Assembly (NCBI GenBank): GCA_002205965.3
Contig: NADL03000691.1
Span: forward strand, 1,426,001-1,490,000
DNA from: Kappaphycus alvarezii
Lineage: Eukaryota; Rhodophyta; Florideophyceae; Gigartinales; Solieriaceae
Direction of reading: 5' to 3'
Length of the DNA stretch: 64,000 bases
Shown here: positions 1-9,735 of the stretch, piece by piece
Layout: each line of letters starts with the position of its first letter
Numbering within the stretch: the stretch's first letter is position 1
The notes under the pieces: model-generated
The model's input: the letters and a program-made list of their open reading frames with translations, nothing else
Database searches by the model: none
Told to the model about the DNA's origin: nothing
Program-made: the position numbers and the translations under genes

Positions 1-1229
1 GATGTGGAACGGGCCCTCAACTGTACCTCCATACGCTTCCGACGCTTATTTCAGTACTTGGCTTGAGCTCTAGCCCTCTTCAATGTCGTCTCCTCACCAT
101 GGCGATTTTTCAACGTGACAAAGAACACTTGGTCGCTAGCCCGTAACGCGATCCATCCTACTTGCATATTAGTCACCCCCAAACAGAAACGGAACAAAGC
201 GGCATACAACTTCTCATTCCACCTAAAATTGTGTGATAAAACGCCCCAGAGACTATACAGACGACCGAAAACATTTTCAACGACTATATTGTAGCTGGCA
301 ACAGCCTTATTAAAACAGTGTTAAGCCCAGGTTAAATCGTTGTTGCGGGCTTTTTTTTCGGATGAATCACTCTAATAAACTCCATATCCCCTTCATACCC
401 TTTGTCACCGAGCACTGCCCACATATTTTCGAACGCTTCCGCCGCAATTCCAACTTCAGGCTCTGATACTTGACTATGAGTTTTTCCAGCTGCTTTTCAT
501 GCCAATCCAGATTTTTATGAAAAATATCTATGTCCGAAACCGACCCCAGTTAGGCGGAGAACATCCAATTGCTACACCTGTCGGAAGAACTGAAACCTCC
601 ACTTTTAAACCCTACAACTAATGTTTTCCAGAGAAATACTTCTTCGCTTCCTGGAAGTTACCAATCGGCCGGTTGCAGTTCTGAAAAGTGACGCCTGTAG
701 CGTAACGGGCGTACGGAAAGTTCTGAAATTGCCTTTTCCTCCACCGCATTTTCTCAAAAGTCCACTGGTCACAAAAACCACTTACACCCGAGCAGTAAAA
801 CTCCGGTGAAAGCATGAAAAAAACCGAAACTGTACGCTCGAACGTGGGTCTACGCATGCCGAAGGCCTTGGTCACAAAATCCCAAGCACCCCCATGTTTC
901 AACAACGTAAGAGTCATGAATAAAACGTCTTTGCCCGTAAACTGGGATCAACGCCCTCTCCCTAGGTTATAGTTGGCTGAAATAAAATCTAAAAATGTCC
1001 CCCAGATCGACTAAAACACCTGTGTCGTAAATTTGGTCATTTCAACGATGTTTTCGGAGCCGCCATTATTTTAAAATAATTCGAAAATTGGGGCATCGTT
1101 GTCTGTCTCTTCATCAGAGTCTGGGCGATCGCGTGTGGATTTATGGTCGTCGAGCTCTGTACGCCGTTCTTCCGTCGCTTCCACAAGCATTGCTAGCCCG
1201 CCAATAATTGAGAAGGTAAGTGTCGCTCA
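1..1229. other. Spacer without recognised gene
   Basis: No family similarity or convincing long ORF is seen on either strand. Two overlapping ORFs near 618-917 on opposite strands are short and of ordinary composition, so they are treated as chance. Nothing else is supported here. Confidence 0.5.
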
Positions 1230-1450
1230 AAACTCCTTGAGGGGGAATTGGGTTGGTTTACTGTGAGTAATGGAAAGGTTGGGAGTCTTCTGCACTTGTA
1301 ATGAGTACAGTACAGCACGGTAATACTTATCAAAAGGAGGCGGGGAATGGGGTAGTTTGGAATTTATTTGAAGGGGTTGATATACTTAATTTTCCAGATA
1401 AGAGCAATTGGAGATGAGGACTACTGTAAGTAGGGTAATTGGGGTCCGTT
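1230..1450 (+). repeat. Dispersed TTGGGTTTACTTGAA repeat, copy 1
   Basis: This stretch shares blocks with 2830-2895 and 3355-3545: a TTGGTTTACT-like block, then TATACTTAATTTTCC, a GAGCAAT block and GGACTACTGTAAG. The shared order of blocks shows one repeat family. Its class is not recognised and no coding potential is seen. Confidence 0.6.
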
Positions 1451-1480
1451 TACAGCGAGTTAGGCAAAGGTTGGTCAATA

Positions 1481-1556
1481 AGTACTGTACAGTACTGTAC
1501 ATTAGCCGTGTACTGTAATACGTTTACAAGTTACTGTGCAGTAAAATACTGTACAT
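1481..1556. repeat. Cluster of TACTGTAC palindromes
   Basis: GTACTGTACAGTACTGTAC lies at 1482-1500, with further TACTGTA copies to 1553. The same word recurs near 19375-19510, 24350-24380 and 42290-42345. The motif is self-complementary. It may be part of a repeat family terminus; no function can be read from it. Confidence 0.6.
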
Positions 1557-1890
1557 CCATGTTTTGCATTGAATCATACATCCAGCCGTATTTTTACTTG
1601 TGAGAGATATTTCAGGGTGCAGTATACGCTAATTTCTTTTTGCGCCTTGGGCGACGACGGCAAGGGTTTTTTCCACCGCTTTGCTTCTTTCGCTGCTTCC
1701 CGTCGCGGTTCCTCCCTCAACAGGAGCTCCGCGACTTCGTTACCCGTTTTGCATTTAGTCTCCAAATAATGCAGGCGCGACAGGTTTCTACCGCCGCCCG
1801 CATCCGTAGTGGACTTATGATTATCCTCCACACGCCTCTGTGCGACATTGTAGGACCCATAAAGACCTACCACCACCAATTTTTTGCTGC
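1507..1890. repeat. Composite repeat shared with 41650-42412
   Basis: Bases 1507-1625 match 42297-42412 in the same orientation (shared TAAAATACTGTACATCCATG and GTGAGAGATATTTCAGGGT-like blocks). Bases 1626-1890 match 41650-41905 in the opposite orientation (shared ATTTGGAGACTAAATGCAAA). The second part is open on the minus strand as 101 residues (1574-1879), rich in Arg, Lys and Glu towards the end. The other copy has stops in that frame, so this is probably a mobile-element fragment rather than a gene. Confidence 0.6.
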
Positions 1891-1984
1891 ACTGATTTCT
1901 GATTTTAAAAAATTGCCAGCACTGTCCTATTTGTTCAACCCCCGATTTTCCCCGTTTTGTTCTTTGCTCTCACTCTCCGCTTCA

Positions 1985-2184
1985 CTTGGCTTTCTGACTT
2001 TTTTGACTTGGATGCGGTCTGCTTGATGGCTGGCCTGAAGGTAGCATTTTAGGGAGCATAGTTCCTTCCCCATTACTGTGTCGATATACCCTTTTTGAGT
2101 CGATTGTGGTTGTCTGGAAAACCATGGATAGATCGGATATATCTTCCAAGAGTAAACACCCAAACGTTCCCCCCTTGGCTTTCT
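1985..2184 (+). mobile_element. Truncated non-LTR element 3' tail with 11-bp target duplication
   Basis: A copy of the non-LTR tail runs 1996-2173. It covers the last codons of the element ORF (reading LMAGLKVAF then stop in complete copies), the 3' untranslated region and the fixed end CAAACGTTCCCCC. CTTGGCTTTCT occurs at 1985-1995 and again at 2174-2184, consistent with an 11-bp target duplication. About 24 bp at the left end are not part of the family and may be extra sequence added at the 5' junction. Confidence 0.75.
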
Positions 2185-2750
2185 CCAACCTTCATCCCGC
2201 CACTCTCGGCGCCCGCGCTGCTATCAGCGCGGGCCCTGACGCTCGTTCCTTCGTGCATCTTACAGACGGCTCTTCGTTTACTGGGCTTCCGCTGCAATGC
2301 CGTTGGTCATGTCCTTTCCAAGTGGATTGCCTTCCCGCGCCCCCAGCGCACGTGGGCCCTCGAACTGGGAATGGCGTGTAAGGAGGGCTCTCTACCTGAA
2401 TCAAGTTCCGCAACGCTCCGCGTACCCTGCCGCACTTAATCCGGCTGTCCTTCTGGACAGCAAGCGAAGGGTCCTGGGTCCCGTGGTTCTTCTGGTTGTG
2501 TCCGAGGCCGCAAACCGGGAGCACATGTTGACGTCGTCGCCGCTCTCCGTAAGCATCGCGTTCACACAGGGAGTTTTTCAAGCTACCACAGCCTTGTCCC
2601 GCAGGTGTGTCGGTGGTGGAATTTTCTTCCTTCCCATCTGTAGGCGCGGGCATCGGTCTAGCAGGTGCTCGGTTGAGTCTGTTTAGCAGGCCCACTAAAT
2701 TCAAATTAAAAGTCTCCTCTTCTCCACTTCTCATCATTCAGCACTTTTAA
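2185..2750. other. GC-rich stretch with unassigned overlapping ORFs
   Basis: Overlapping ORFs of 181 residues (minus, 2192-2737) and 129 residues (plus, 2297-2686) occupy this GC-rich stretch. Neither resembles a family I know. Overlapping open frames on both strands are expected in GC-rich DNA, so neither is called a gene. Confidence 0.25.
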
Positions 2751-2829
2751 AAATTAAAGAACCAAGTCATTTCCCCTTTATCACTGGTGTACAGTCCAAA
2801 TGTGGAACGTTGCAAAAGGGGGAAGATCC

Positions 2830-2895
2830 GGTAAATTGGGTAAATTGGGTTTACTTGAATGGTTGGTACAAAAAAGTGTTTATACTGAAAAGGAT
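2830..2895 (+). repeat. Dispersed TTGGGTTTACTTGAA repeat, copy 2
   Basis: A tandem GGTAAATTGGGTAAATTGGG block is followed by TTTACTTGAATGGTTGGTA. The same order of words is found at 3355-3400. This is a short fragment of the family also seen at 1230-1450. Confidence 0.65.
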
Positions 2896-3354
2896 GACTG
2901 GTAGATTGGGGGGAACAGGGTAGAGCTAGGCATAACAGGAAGCGGCCTAACTTGCGTAGGGACGGAGATACCATGAGAAAAGAGGTTCTCTGGAACATAC
3001 TAACTTGCACGTTGCGGCATTAATACTCACTCAAAACACCTTCCAGCATACAGCTAGCGTTATTCTGGACGAGCTTCGCCGCGTGACGAGCGAATAGTGT
3101 TTGCGTTTAGTGAGCAATTGGAACAACCGCCCGTGCAGCAATGCCAGTCGCAACCCGTTTTACAAAGTCCCGAGCAGCCGGGTGCCAGCCCCCAATGTGG
3201 AAAGTGGAAGGACAATGAAGCGATACCCAGGGCCTTTTGAACGTATATATTCGGCAAAGCGAGTGTCCTTGCCAAGGAGGGCATTGTTAAGGGGCTTGAT
3301 TGGGCATCGTGCCAGGGAGGGGAGGCGGGCGGGAGTCAATGGGTGGATGACAGT

Positions 3355-3545
3355 TAGGGTAAATTGGGCAAATTGGGTTTACTTGAATGGGTTGGTATAC
3401 TTAATTTTCCTGCTAAGAGCAATCACATACTAGGACTACTGTAAGCAAGGCAACTTGGGTAAAATTGGGTTTACTTGAATGGGTTGGTAACTTGGGTTTA
3501 CTTGAATTGGTTTACTGCGATTTTGAATGGGTATCTTAGAGGGTT
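3355..3545 (+). repeat. Dispersed TTGGGTTTACTTGAA repeat, copy 3, internally repeated
   Basis: The core TTGGGTTTACTTGAATGGG occurs around 3375 and 3465, with shorter versions near 3492 and 3510. The distal blocks CTTAATTTTCC, AAGAGCAAT and GGACTACTGTAAG match 1230-1450. Local tandem duplication of the core is visible. Confidence 0.65.
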
Positions 3546-3600
3546 ACCGATGATTTGCCAGCAAAGCTACCTGGAGCATACCACGAGATATGCCCGCCCC

Positions 3601-4518
3601 TTACTCATCCTTATCCCCGCCAGCTTCTAAACCCTCCAGATCGACAGCGACATCACCGACGTCGTCGCCGTCCGAAGAGTTAAGATCAGACCAGTCCATC
3701 CGGCGAGCAGGCACCCACAAATGCTCTGCGCCGTAGGGTCCCATCACATGCAGGTTAGTGTCCTTCTCCGTGGCCGTAATAATCCCACTCTCGCGCCATG
3801 ACGTCTGCCCGTAGACGCCTTTGGGTGTTGTTTGGTAATCGGCGGCTTTCATCAAGGTGGAAGAGTAGAGCTTCCCGCCACTAGGTAGCGGGCGCGGGGT
3901 GTTCGGTACCACAGGGTAGCTCACTATGGGCCTGTTTCTTTGGGAAACAGACGGAGCCGAGTGAGAATCCGACCTTAAGCCATCAAATATTGCGACCAAA
4001 AGGTCCCCCATAGAGCGGGTCAAACCACGCTTTGGTGTCTTGGACGCTTTCACACAAGGTAGCAGATGGCATATGATTGCCGCTACCACGTGATCGATCC
4101 CGTAGTCACGCCACACAGTTACACTGTGCAGGCGGGTGAATTGTTGGAGTTCAGACACGGGGTGCTTGACCTGTGCATGTATCCGGTTGAGGTCTTGTTT
4201 CGGTTCACGGAGCAGGGAGCGGACGTCAAATTCTAGAGCGATGTAAAACAGTCGCAAATAGGAGAAAGATTCTCCGGGCGGCTTAAGCTTCCGCGGGACG
4301 TCCGACCAAGCGGTCTCGGTCAACACATAAGGTGCTGCGGGATACTCCGGGTGTCCAGATGCCAGTCTCCTTCGTCTTCGCCTTCCTCTCTGCAATCTTC
4401 TGACAAGTTGAATATCGGGATGCGGTTGGGAAGATCGGGGTGGTTCACTGCGAGATTTCGAAGGGATGATATCCGATGGAAGTTTCCAGCAAAAGGGAGT
4501 TGAAATTACGATGTGCAT
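3601..4518 (-). CDS. Unknown protein, downstream member of a tandem paralogous pair
   Basis: The ORF is open for 309 codons from 4530; the first ATG on the minus strand is at 4518 (305 residues). No known family is recognised. The first 80 residues are basic, with an Arg run. The middle carries WRDYGIDHVVAAIICHLLPC and then GDLLVAIFDGLRS. The C-terminal part has KGVYGQT and EHLWVP..RMDWSDLNS, then an acidic tail ending in GGDKDE. The same signature order occurs in the neighbouring decayed copy at 4589-5300, so the frame has been under selection or was duplicated recently. There are no membrane segments or signal peptide. Host gene or element-borne ORF cannot be told apart. Confidence 0.55.
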   Translation of the reverse strand: MHIVISTPFCWKLPSDIIPSKSRSEPPRSSQPHPDIQLVRRLQRGRRRRRRLASGHPEYPAAPYVLTETAWSDVPRKLKPPGESFSYLRLFYIALEFDVRSLLREPKQDLNRIHAQVKHPVSELQQFTRLHSVTVWRDYGIDHVVAAIICHLLPCVKASKTPKRGLTRSMGDLLVAIFDGLRSDSHSAPSVSQRNRPIVSYPVVPNTPRPLPSGGKLYSSTLMKAADYQTTPKGVYGQTSWRESGIITATEKDTNLHVMGPYGAEHLWVPARRMDWSDLNSSDGDDVGDVAVDLEGLEAGGDKDE

Positions 4519-4588
4519 GTTGTTCCTCACATGAATTCACATGTAGCAACAACCGATGCGCACCAAAGACATCTAGTTACCCTCTTCC

Positions 4589-5300
4589 TCACCTAGGTTC
4601 AACTTCTCCCAGTCCAACTCGTCCGAGGAGCAACGCCGTAGTCAATATCGCCGTCACAGAGTTGAGATCAGACCAGTCCATCCAGGAAACCGGCACCCAC
4701 AGGTGTTCGGTTCCGTGCGGTTCCTTGAGCTCTAGGCTGGTGGCTACCTCCACGCTGACAGCGACTTCCGAAGGAAGCAGGTTGGGTGACAGTTCCACGC
4801 TCGTGATAGCCTTACCTTCCCGCCCATAATACGTCTGCCCATAGACGCTTTCGGAGTTTTGTGGTGCAATAGCGGCTTCCATGGAGGAAGAATTTGGCTG
4901 CGCGTCACTGATAAGTGACGGGCTTGAGATGTTCGGTAGTCGTGGAATGACTGTCGGCCTGTTCGTCCGGGGGACGGAGGCCGCGAGGTAGCGAGCGAAG
5001 GCCATCATAGACGGCAAACAGAAGGTCCCGGAGGGAGCGATTGAGACGGAGGCAGAGGGCCTTGGACGCTTTCACAGGGAAGGAGGTCGCACAGGATCGC
5101 TGTCACTACGTGACCGAGGCTGTAATCCCGCCAAAGCGCCGTCCGGTGCATGTGAACGAACCGCAGTAGTTCGATCATAAGCTGCCGGACATGAGACGGC
5201 AGGTCTGTCAGGTTGGGTTCGGGTTCTTGGATTTCAAGCTGCAGTGCCTGATCCAGCCAAAAGAAAACCAACCTTAAATAGAAGAACGAGGATGATACAT
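4589..5300 (-). pseudogene. Frameshifted paralogue of the 3601-4518 gene
   Basis: Three minus-strand frames together match the neighbour. FFYLRLVFFW and WRDYSLGHVVTAILCDLLPC lie in the first frame (5005-5300), RSLRDLLFAVYDGLRS in the second, and TNRPTVIPRLPNIS, ESVYGQT and EHLWVP..WMDWSDLNS in the third (4589-5017). Two frame changes break it. It ends about 70 bp upstream of the start of the neighbour, in the same orientation, as expected for tandem duplication. The acidic C-terminal tail of the neighbour is missing here. Function unknown. Confidence 0.6.
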
Positions 5301-5431
5301 TTTTCAGAGTTTATTTCCCTTTTACCTGACTAAAAGACTTTGAGACCAACCGCTATTCAGTTGAACTTATAAGTCCTTCGGTCTACGACGTCGGATTACC
5401 GACTGAAAGACTCTTCAGTACATGGTCACGC

Positions 5432-5610
5432 AGCCGTCATGTCCAATGCCGCCTGCTTGATGGCTGGCCTGAAGGTAGCATTTTAGGAGCGTAGTTCCTT
5501 CCCCATTACGGTGTCGGTATACCCTTTTTGAGTCGATTGTGGTTGTCTGGAAAACGATGGGATAGATCGGATATTCCTTCCAAGAGTAAAACACCCAAAC
5601 GTTTCCCCCA
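5432..5610 (+). mobile_element. Truncated non-LTR element 3' tail
   Basis: This copy starts within the last codons of the element ORF (GCCGTCATGTCCAATGC), runs through the TAG stop and the 3' untranslated region, and ends with the fixed terminus CCAAACGTTTCCCCCA. TGGTCAC on the left and TGGTGAC on the right could be an imperfect target duplication, but one mismatch leaves this open. Confidence 0.7.
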
Positions 5611-5760
5611 TTGGTGACTTGACCGCCGGTCGAAATCGTTCGGTTTGCTGCACGAAGTGCGCCTCCTCGCACTTGAGTGAGGCGCCGACCCCCGCTTCCT
5701 GAACCGGACAGCGATGGAACAGCAAGGCGACAGCCCGCAGGTGTAGCGGTTGCTCACGTC

Positions 5761-6293
5761 GCCTTTGTCTTTGAGTCTTGAGTCTTGTGGTCGACCGGAG
5801 GGAATGCCAAAATAAAGAATATTAATATTTAGTCTTGTGAGATGAAATGGACCAGTGTCCGTTGGACAGCAGTTTACGGAAGTAAGCCATTCACGGGTAG
5901 ACGTTTATACCGATATCGGCATGACAGACTCGTATCAATTATATATATATATATCAGCAGAGGAGCTAGCCGTTTTGAGGTTTCGGGGTACCAGTGACCA
6001 GGCGTCCTGCACCTTTGCGAAGGGTTCACCGTCTTCATCGTAGTCAATATCCTCGTCCCAATCGTTAATATGAATGGCGAGATCCTCAAAATCTTCGCTA
6101 GAGTCGGGATCCGACTCTTTTCCACAATGCCATTGTCCTTGCCCGATACTTGAGTTCAAACTGCAAAGTGAAGCGAGTAGTATCACGTTTTGTGAGCAGC
6201 AAAGTTAGGATTGAACTGAGACTCTTTGCAAAAGTACTTAAAATTAAGTTGAAATTCGGTGACTAAGCTCTGCGTGTTGCCGTGCCCAACGAA
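5761..6293. other. Spacer with a short AT microsatellite
   Basis: A dinucleotide AT run occupies about 5939-5955. Short ORFs on both strands around 5855-6186 overlap each other and have no recognisable motif. No gene is supported. Confidence 0.5.
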
Positions 6294-6640
6294 TTACGGA
6301 TGAAAAATTACGATTGTTTCACATGTTGACCAGATTGAGTAGCTAAGCTTCTGATACAGGCGAGTCTTCACTGTTCCCGTCAAGCACCCGCTACCCGACG
6401 CTAATGCTGCCGCGTATGTCTCTATAACCTTGGATGTTTCTAAAGAGGGTGTTCCTAACGAGTCGAAGGCTAGTGGTACAAATGCACATCCTAGCCTTGA
6501 TCGTCCCGGAATGGCCTCTCATGGAATCGCTGCCACTTTCGTAGCTAAGTCTCTCTCCTTCGGCTTTCCTGCTGCGCTTGCAACAGCTCGTGTACTATAC
6601 AGTGTTTTTGTAATATTGAATTACCCCTATTTACAGACAC
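6294..6640 (-). pseudogene. C-terminal remnant of a diverged non-LTR element ORF
   Basis: On the minus strand the frame reads AFVPLAFDSLG followed by about 50 residues to a TAA stop at 6294-6296. The FxPLAFDSLG block is shared with the C-terminal part of the copy ending at 19881, where it precedes the terminal HAAAAVMSNAAC segment. The last 20 residues here differ, so this looks like another subfamily. An in-frame stop lies upstream near 6525. The downstream sequence lacks the usual tail repeat. Confidence 0.5.
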
Positions 6641-9600
6641 CAATTAGTTTACCACAAAAACTCTTGCAGTATCAATCCAGACTACAACCAACTGCAAACA
6701 ACATAATCTTGGCCGTCTTCGCAGCCACAAAGCTTCCGCTGTCACAGGGCGACTTAGTGATGGGCATTTATTGCTCCCATCATCAACAAGAGCCACTAAT
6801 CAGACAAGATGACACCAGTACCAGGAAAACTCCTTTTAACAATCCTTTGAGGAGCACCAGAAAGAAGAAGTCTGGCGGAAAAAATGGAGGACTGCTTTGA
6901 TTCCATCTCCTCTCTTTACGATGAACGTTAACCGACTTACAGACCATGCGTGGCATTTTATTTTCAGAATCAATCGAACCGATATTATGAAAATAATGGC
7001 GGTCTGCGGGTGGCCGAGTGTAGTAACGCATAGAGTGACGACCAGATACTCAGCAAACCCCATCTTGCGACGCGCATGTCACTTTGTCGCATGGCTTCGC
7101 TAGCACGTTAGACATATGTAGAGCTTCTTTTCGGGCGAAACTCGTCAGATCCCTCAGAAAAATTTTTGAAAGCACTGGATGAGTTTCTAGGAAATAAAGG
7201 GACTAGTAGTACCGGGAATTTAGGCTGGTTTCTGAAAAGGGAGATTCGCGGAACGCGCTGCTGCAGTAAAGGATGATACAGAATGGTTGGAAAATGTCTT
7301 GCGAATTATTGATGGTATGTAAATGGAGATAGATTGTCTAGGCGGTAACAATGTCAGTTAAAGCGTCTTCTATAACGATCACAAGAGGAAACATGTGATT
7401 AAGTATCAGGCTCTTACCACTCCTTGTGGCATAGTGATGCATGTTGCGGGTCTATTTGGGGGTCGCAGGCATGACTGGAGTTTTTTTTGTACAGAGCGGA
7501 ATAGATTCAGTTCTTCCTGGATTTGAACGTGTTGGAGGTAAGAAATACAGCACTTATGGAGACTTATGCTACAGAAAAAGAGTTTTCCTCGAGTTTCAAT
7601 ACTAAAAACCAAACCTACCTGAAAGTTAGAATCTGTTCAATACAGAAATGTCTGGGGTTGGGGTAGCTAAGGAGTAATTCCGTAAGGAGGTGAAGATGTA
7701 TAAGAGGTTAGTTTATTTTAAGAGGATTCTTCGCTTAGTTTAATCTGCGGCTGGATATTTGTACATAGCTGCAGTGTTGCTGGCAAACCATCAACAATTT
7801 TAATACCCAAACACCATCCCGCAGTTCTTTGGAATAGCTCCATCTCTGTTAGAACAATTAATTGCAGTATGAATTAATAAGAAATGTGGGCGAGGGGGAC
7901 TGAAGTGCGAGGAACACATTCCGCGTCCCTCAGACCCGAAAAAGCGGACTTTCTCCCTCGGCCAGAGGCTGTCCATGGAAACAGGATGCTCAGTTTGTTT
8001 GTAATACCAGTTTTACATCTTAAAATCACAAAACGGCTATTTAACCAAAATTTGGCCTCGCGCCAATTTATAAAGACCAATTGTTCATACTTAAAAGCAT
8101 TCTGTAAAGAGGCTAAGTATAGCTTGAATTTGGGCCCGAGAATTGCTTTATTACTTCCAATTGCAATCTTACATACTTTTCAAGGACTTTTCTCGGACCC
8201 CTGACTCTCCAACTAATTTCGGTTCTCTTACTTCTACAACGCCGTGATAATTATTTCCCCTCCAGCGTCCAGTTTCCCCTCTTCCTCTTTCTTGAGCACA
8301 TCATTAGTAGCCGTATTCTACTCAACGAAGTCCTCTTGTACCTGAGACATGCCCCCCAAGAGCTGATTCAACTCACTAGTTTCCCTCTTATCCCGGAAAG
8401 TACCCTGTCCTTCTTGTCACGAACATCATGGTTTTCTGAAATTCTTCTGAAACGATCTTGAACGCTTTTACACGTCGCAAAATGCAAGAGCTACGTTTAT
8501 AGCTGCAGCGCTCCACAACGCGCGAATATCTTGTAACAGTCTCACATGGCGGCGCAATATGTGCCTTGACAGCTGAAACCTCTTGGGCGAGAACTTGGTC
8601 AATACTTGTTGCGATTTTGGACCTTGTCCCGGGCTTTTTATGGGATGTGGCGACACGAAGTAGTACAAGAGAATCAAGGGGTGTGGTGGAAGTGAAGTTA
8701 AATGCTAAAACGGGAAGTACTGAAGTGGAGTAAGATCTATTCACTGAAGGGTCGACGACAAGGACTGCATATCGGATATGACTGATGCAAAGGTGTTATT
8801 TGTAAAAACGACAGTGATGGAGGCGTTTAAGAGTCCGATATGCAACATGTTCTGGCCAAATGTTGGTAAATAGTGAACGAGCTATTTTCAGATTCGCTGA
8901 AGGTTATTGTTTTCGCGCCAATCATAAATTACAGAAACGATTTCTGTTAACTCTGATGTTTCTGGTTCATTTCAGAACCTATGTTAAGAAATAATTCAAT
9001 TTCTGGAATACGAAAGCCACGTATTACGTAAATTCAGGAAAAATCGCAGAAATTTGCTGACTTATACTCTCCATTTACTCTTTATTTATGCACTGTAGAG
9101 TGTGCACGTCAAGGGGCTTATAAAAAAGAGAAGAGTAATAGTTGTACCTTTCGAAGGATAACTTTAGAAAAAAAGTGATGGAGTGCACGTGGCCTTTGAA
9201 TAGTGCTAATTCAGCTCCTGTTTCGGGATGCGGTATAGGTCACTTACAAAAAAAACCACGTTGGTAATTAAATGCCTTAACCCATCCAGCATTACCCAGA
9301 AAGAAGCCACTCCTCATCACTAATCTTAGACCGTTTACTGTGAAACTGCTTCCTTACTTCCCAAGCCGACTATCAGCTATTTACACTAAGGATAGATCGA
9401 AAAAATATTTTGTAAGAGTAAAAAAGCGAAAGCTGTGGTTCCGACACTCAATTGAACGGGGTCGAGAGCCGAATTTCAGCCAATTAGTTTGTGCTATACC
9501 GAACACAACGATGAAGGGGGGCACAAAAACTTTGTAATCGTTATTTTCGTTTGCTTTTTAATGATGGTGATGGCGTGCGGGACGAATATCAGCAATGAAA

Positions 9601-9735
9601 CGAGAAATGATCGGCATAATCTTTGAACTTGCAGCAAAGTGCGGCGTTGTGGCAGATAGGCTGAAGTACTCCCTCCTCGCTGGCAACAAGGGCGCGACAA
9701 AACGAACGAGAAACTCGCACTGTTTCTAAGAGTAG
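6641..9735. other. Spacer, no gene recognised
   Basis: About 3 kb with only short ORFs on both strands (longest near 118 residues at 8388-8744, minus) and no motif I recognise. No tail copies or LTR fragments were found in it. It may hold old, unrecognisable element remnants. Confidence 0.45.

Noticed and set aside
1996..2173. ORFs through the tail repeat (reading SWKIYPIYP or FQTTTIDSKRVY) as a protein family
   Set aside because: These frames are reverse or shifted translations of the 3' untranslated region of the non-LTR element and recur only because the DNA repeats.
2192..2737. 181-residue minus-strand ORF
   Set aside because: GC-rich DNA with equally open frames on the other strand, and no motif recognised.
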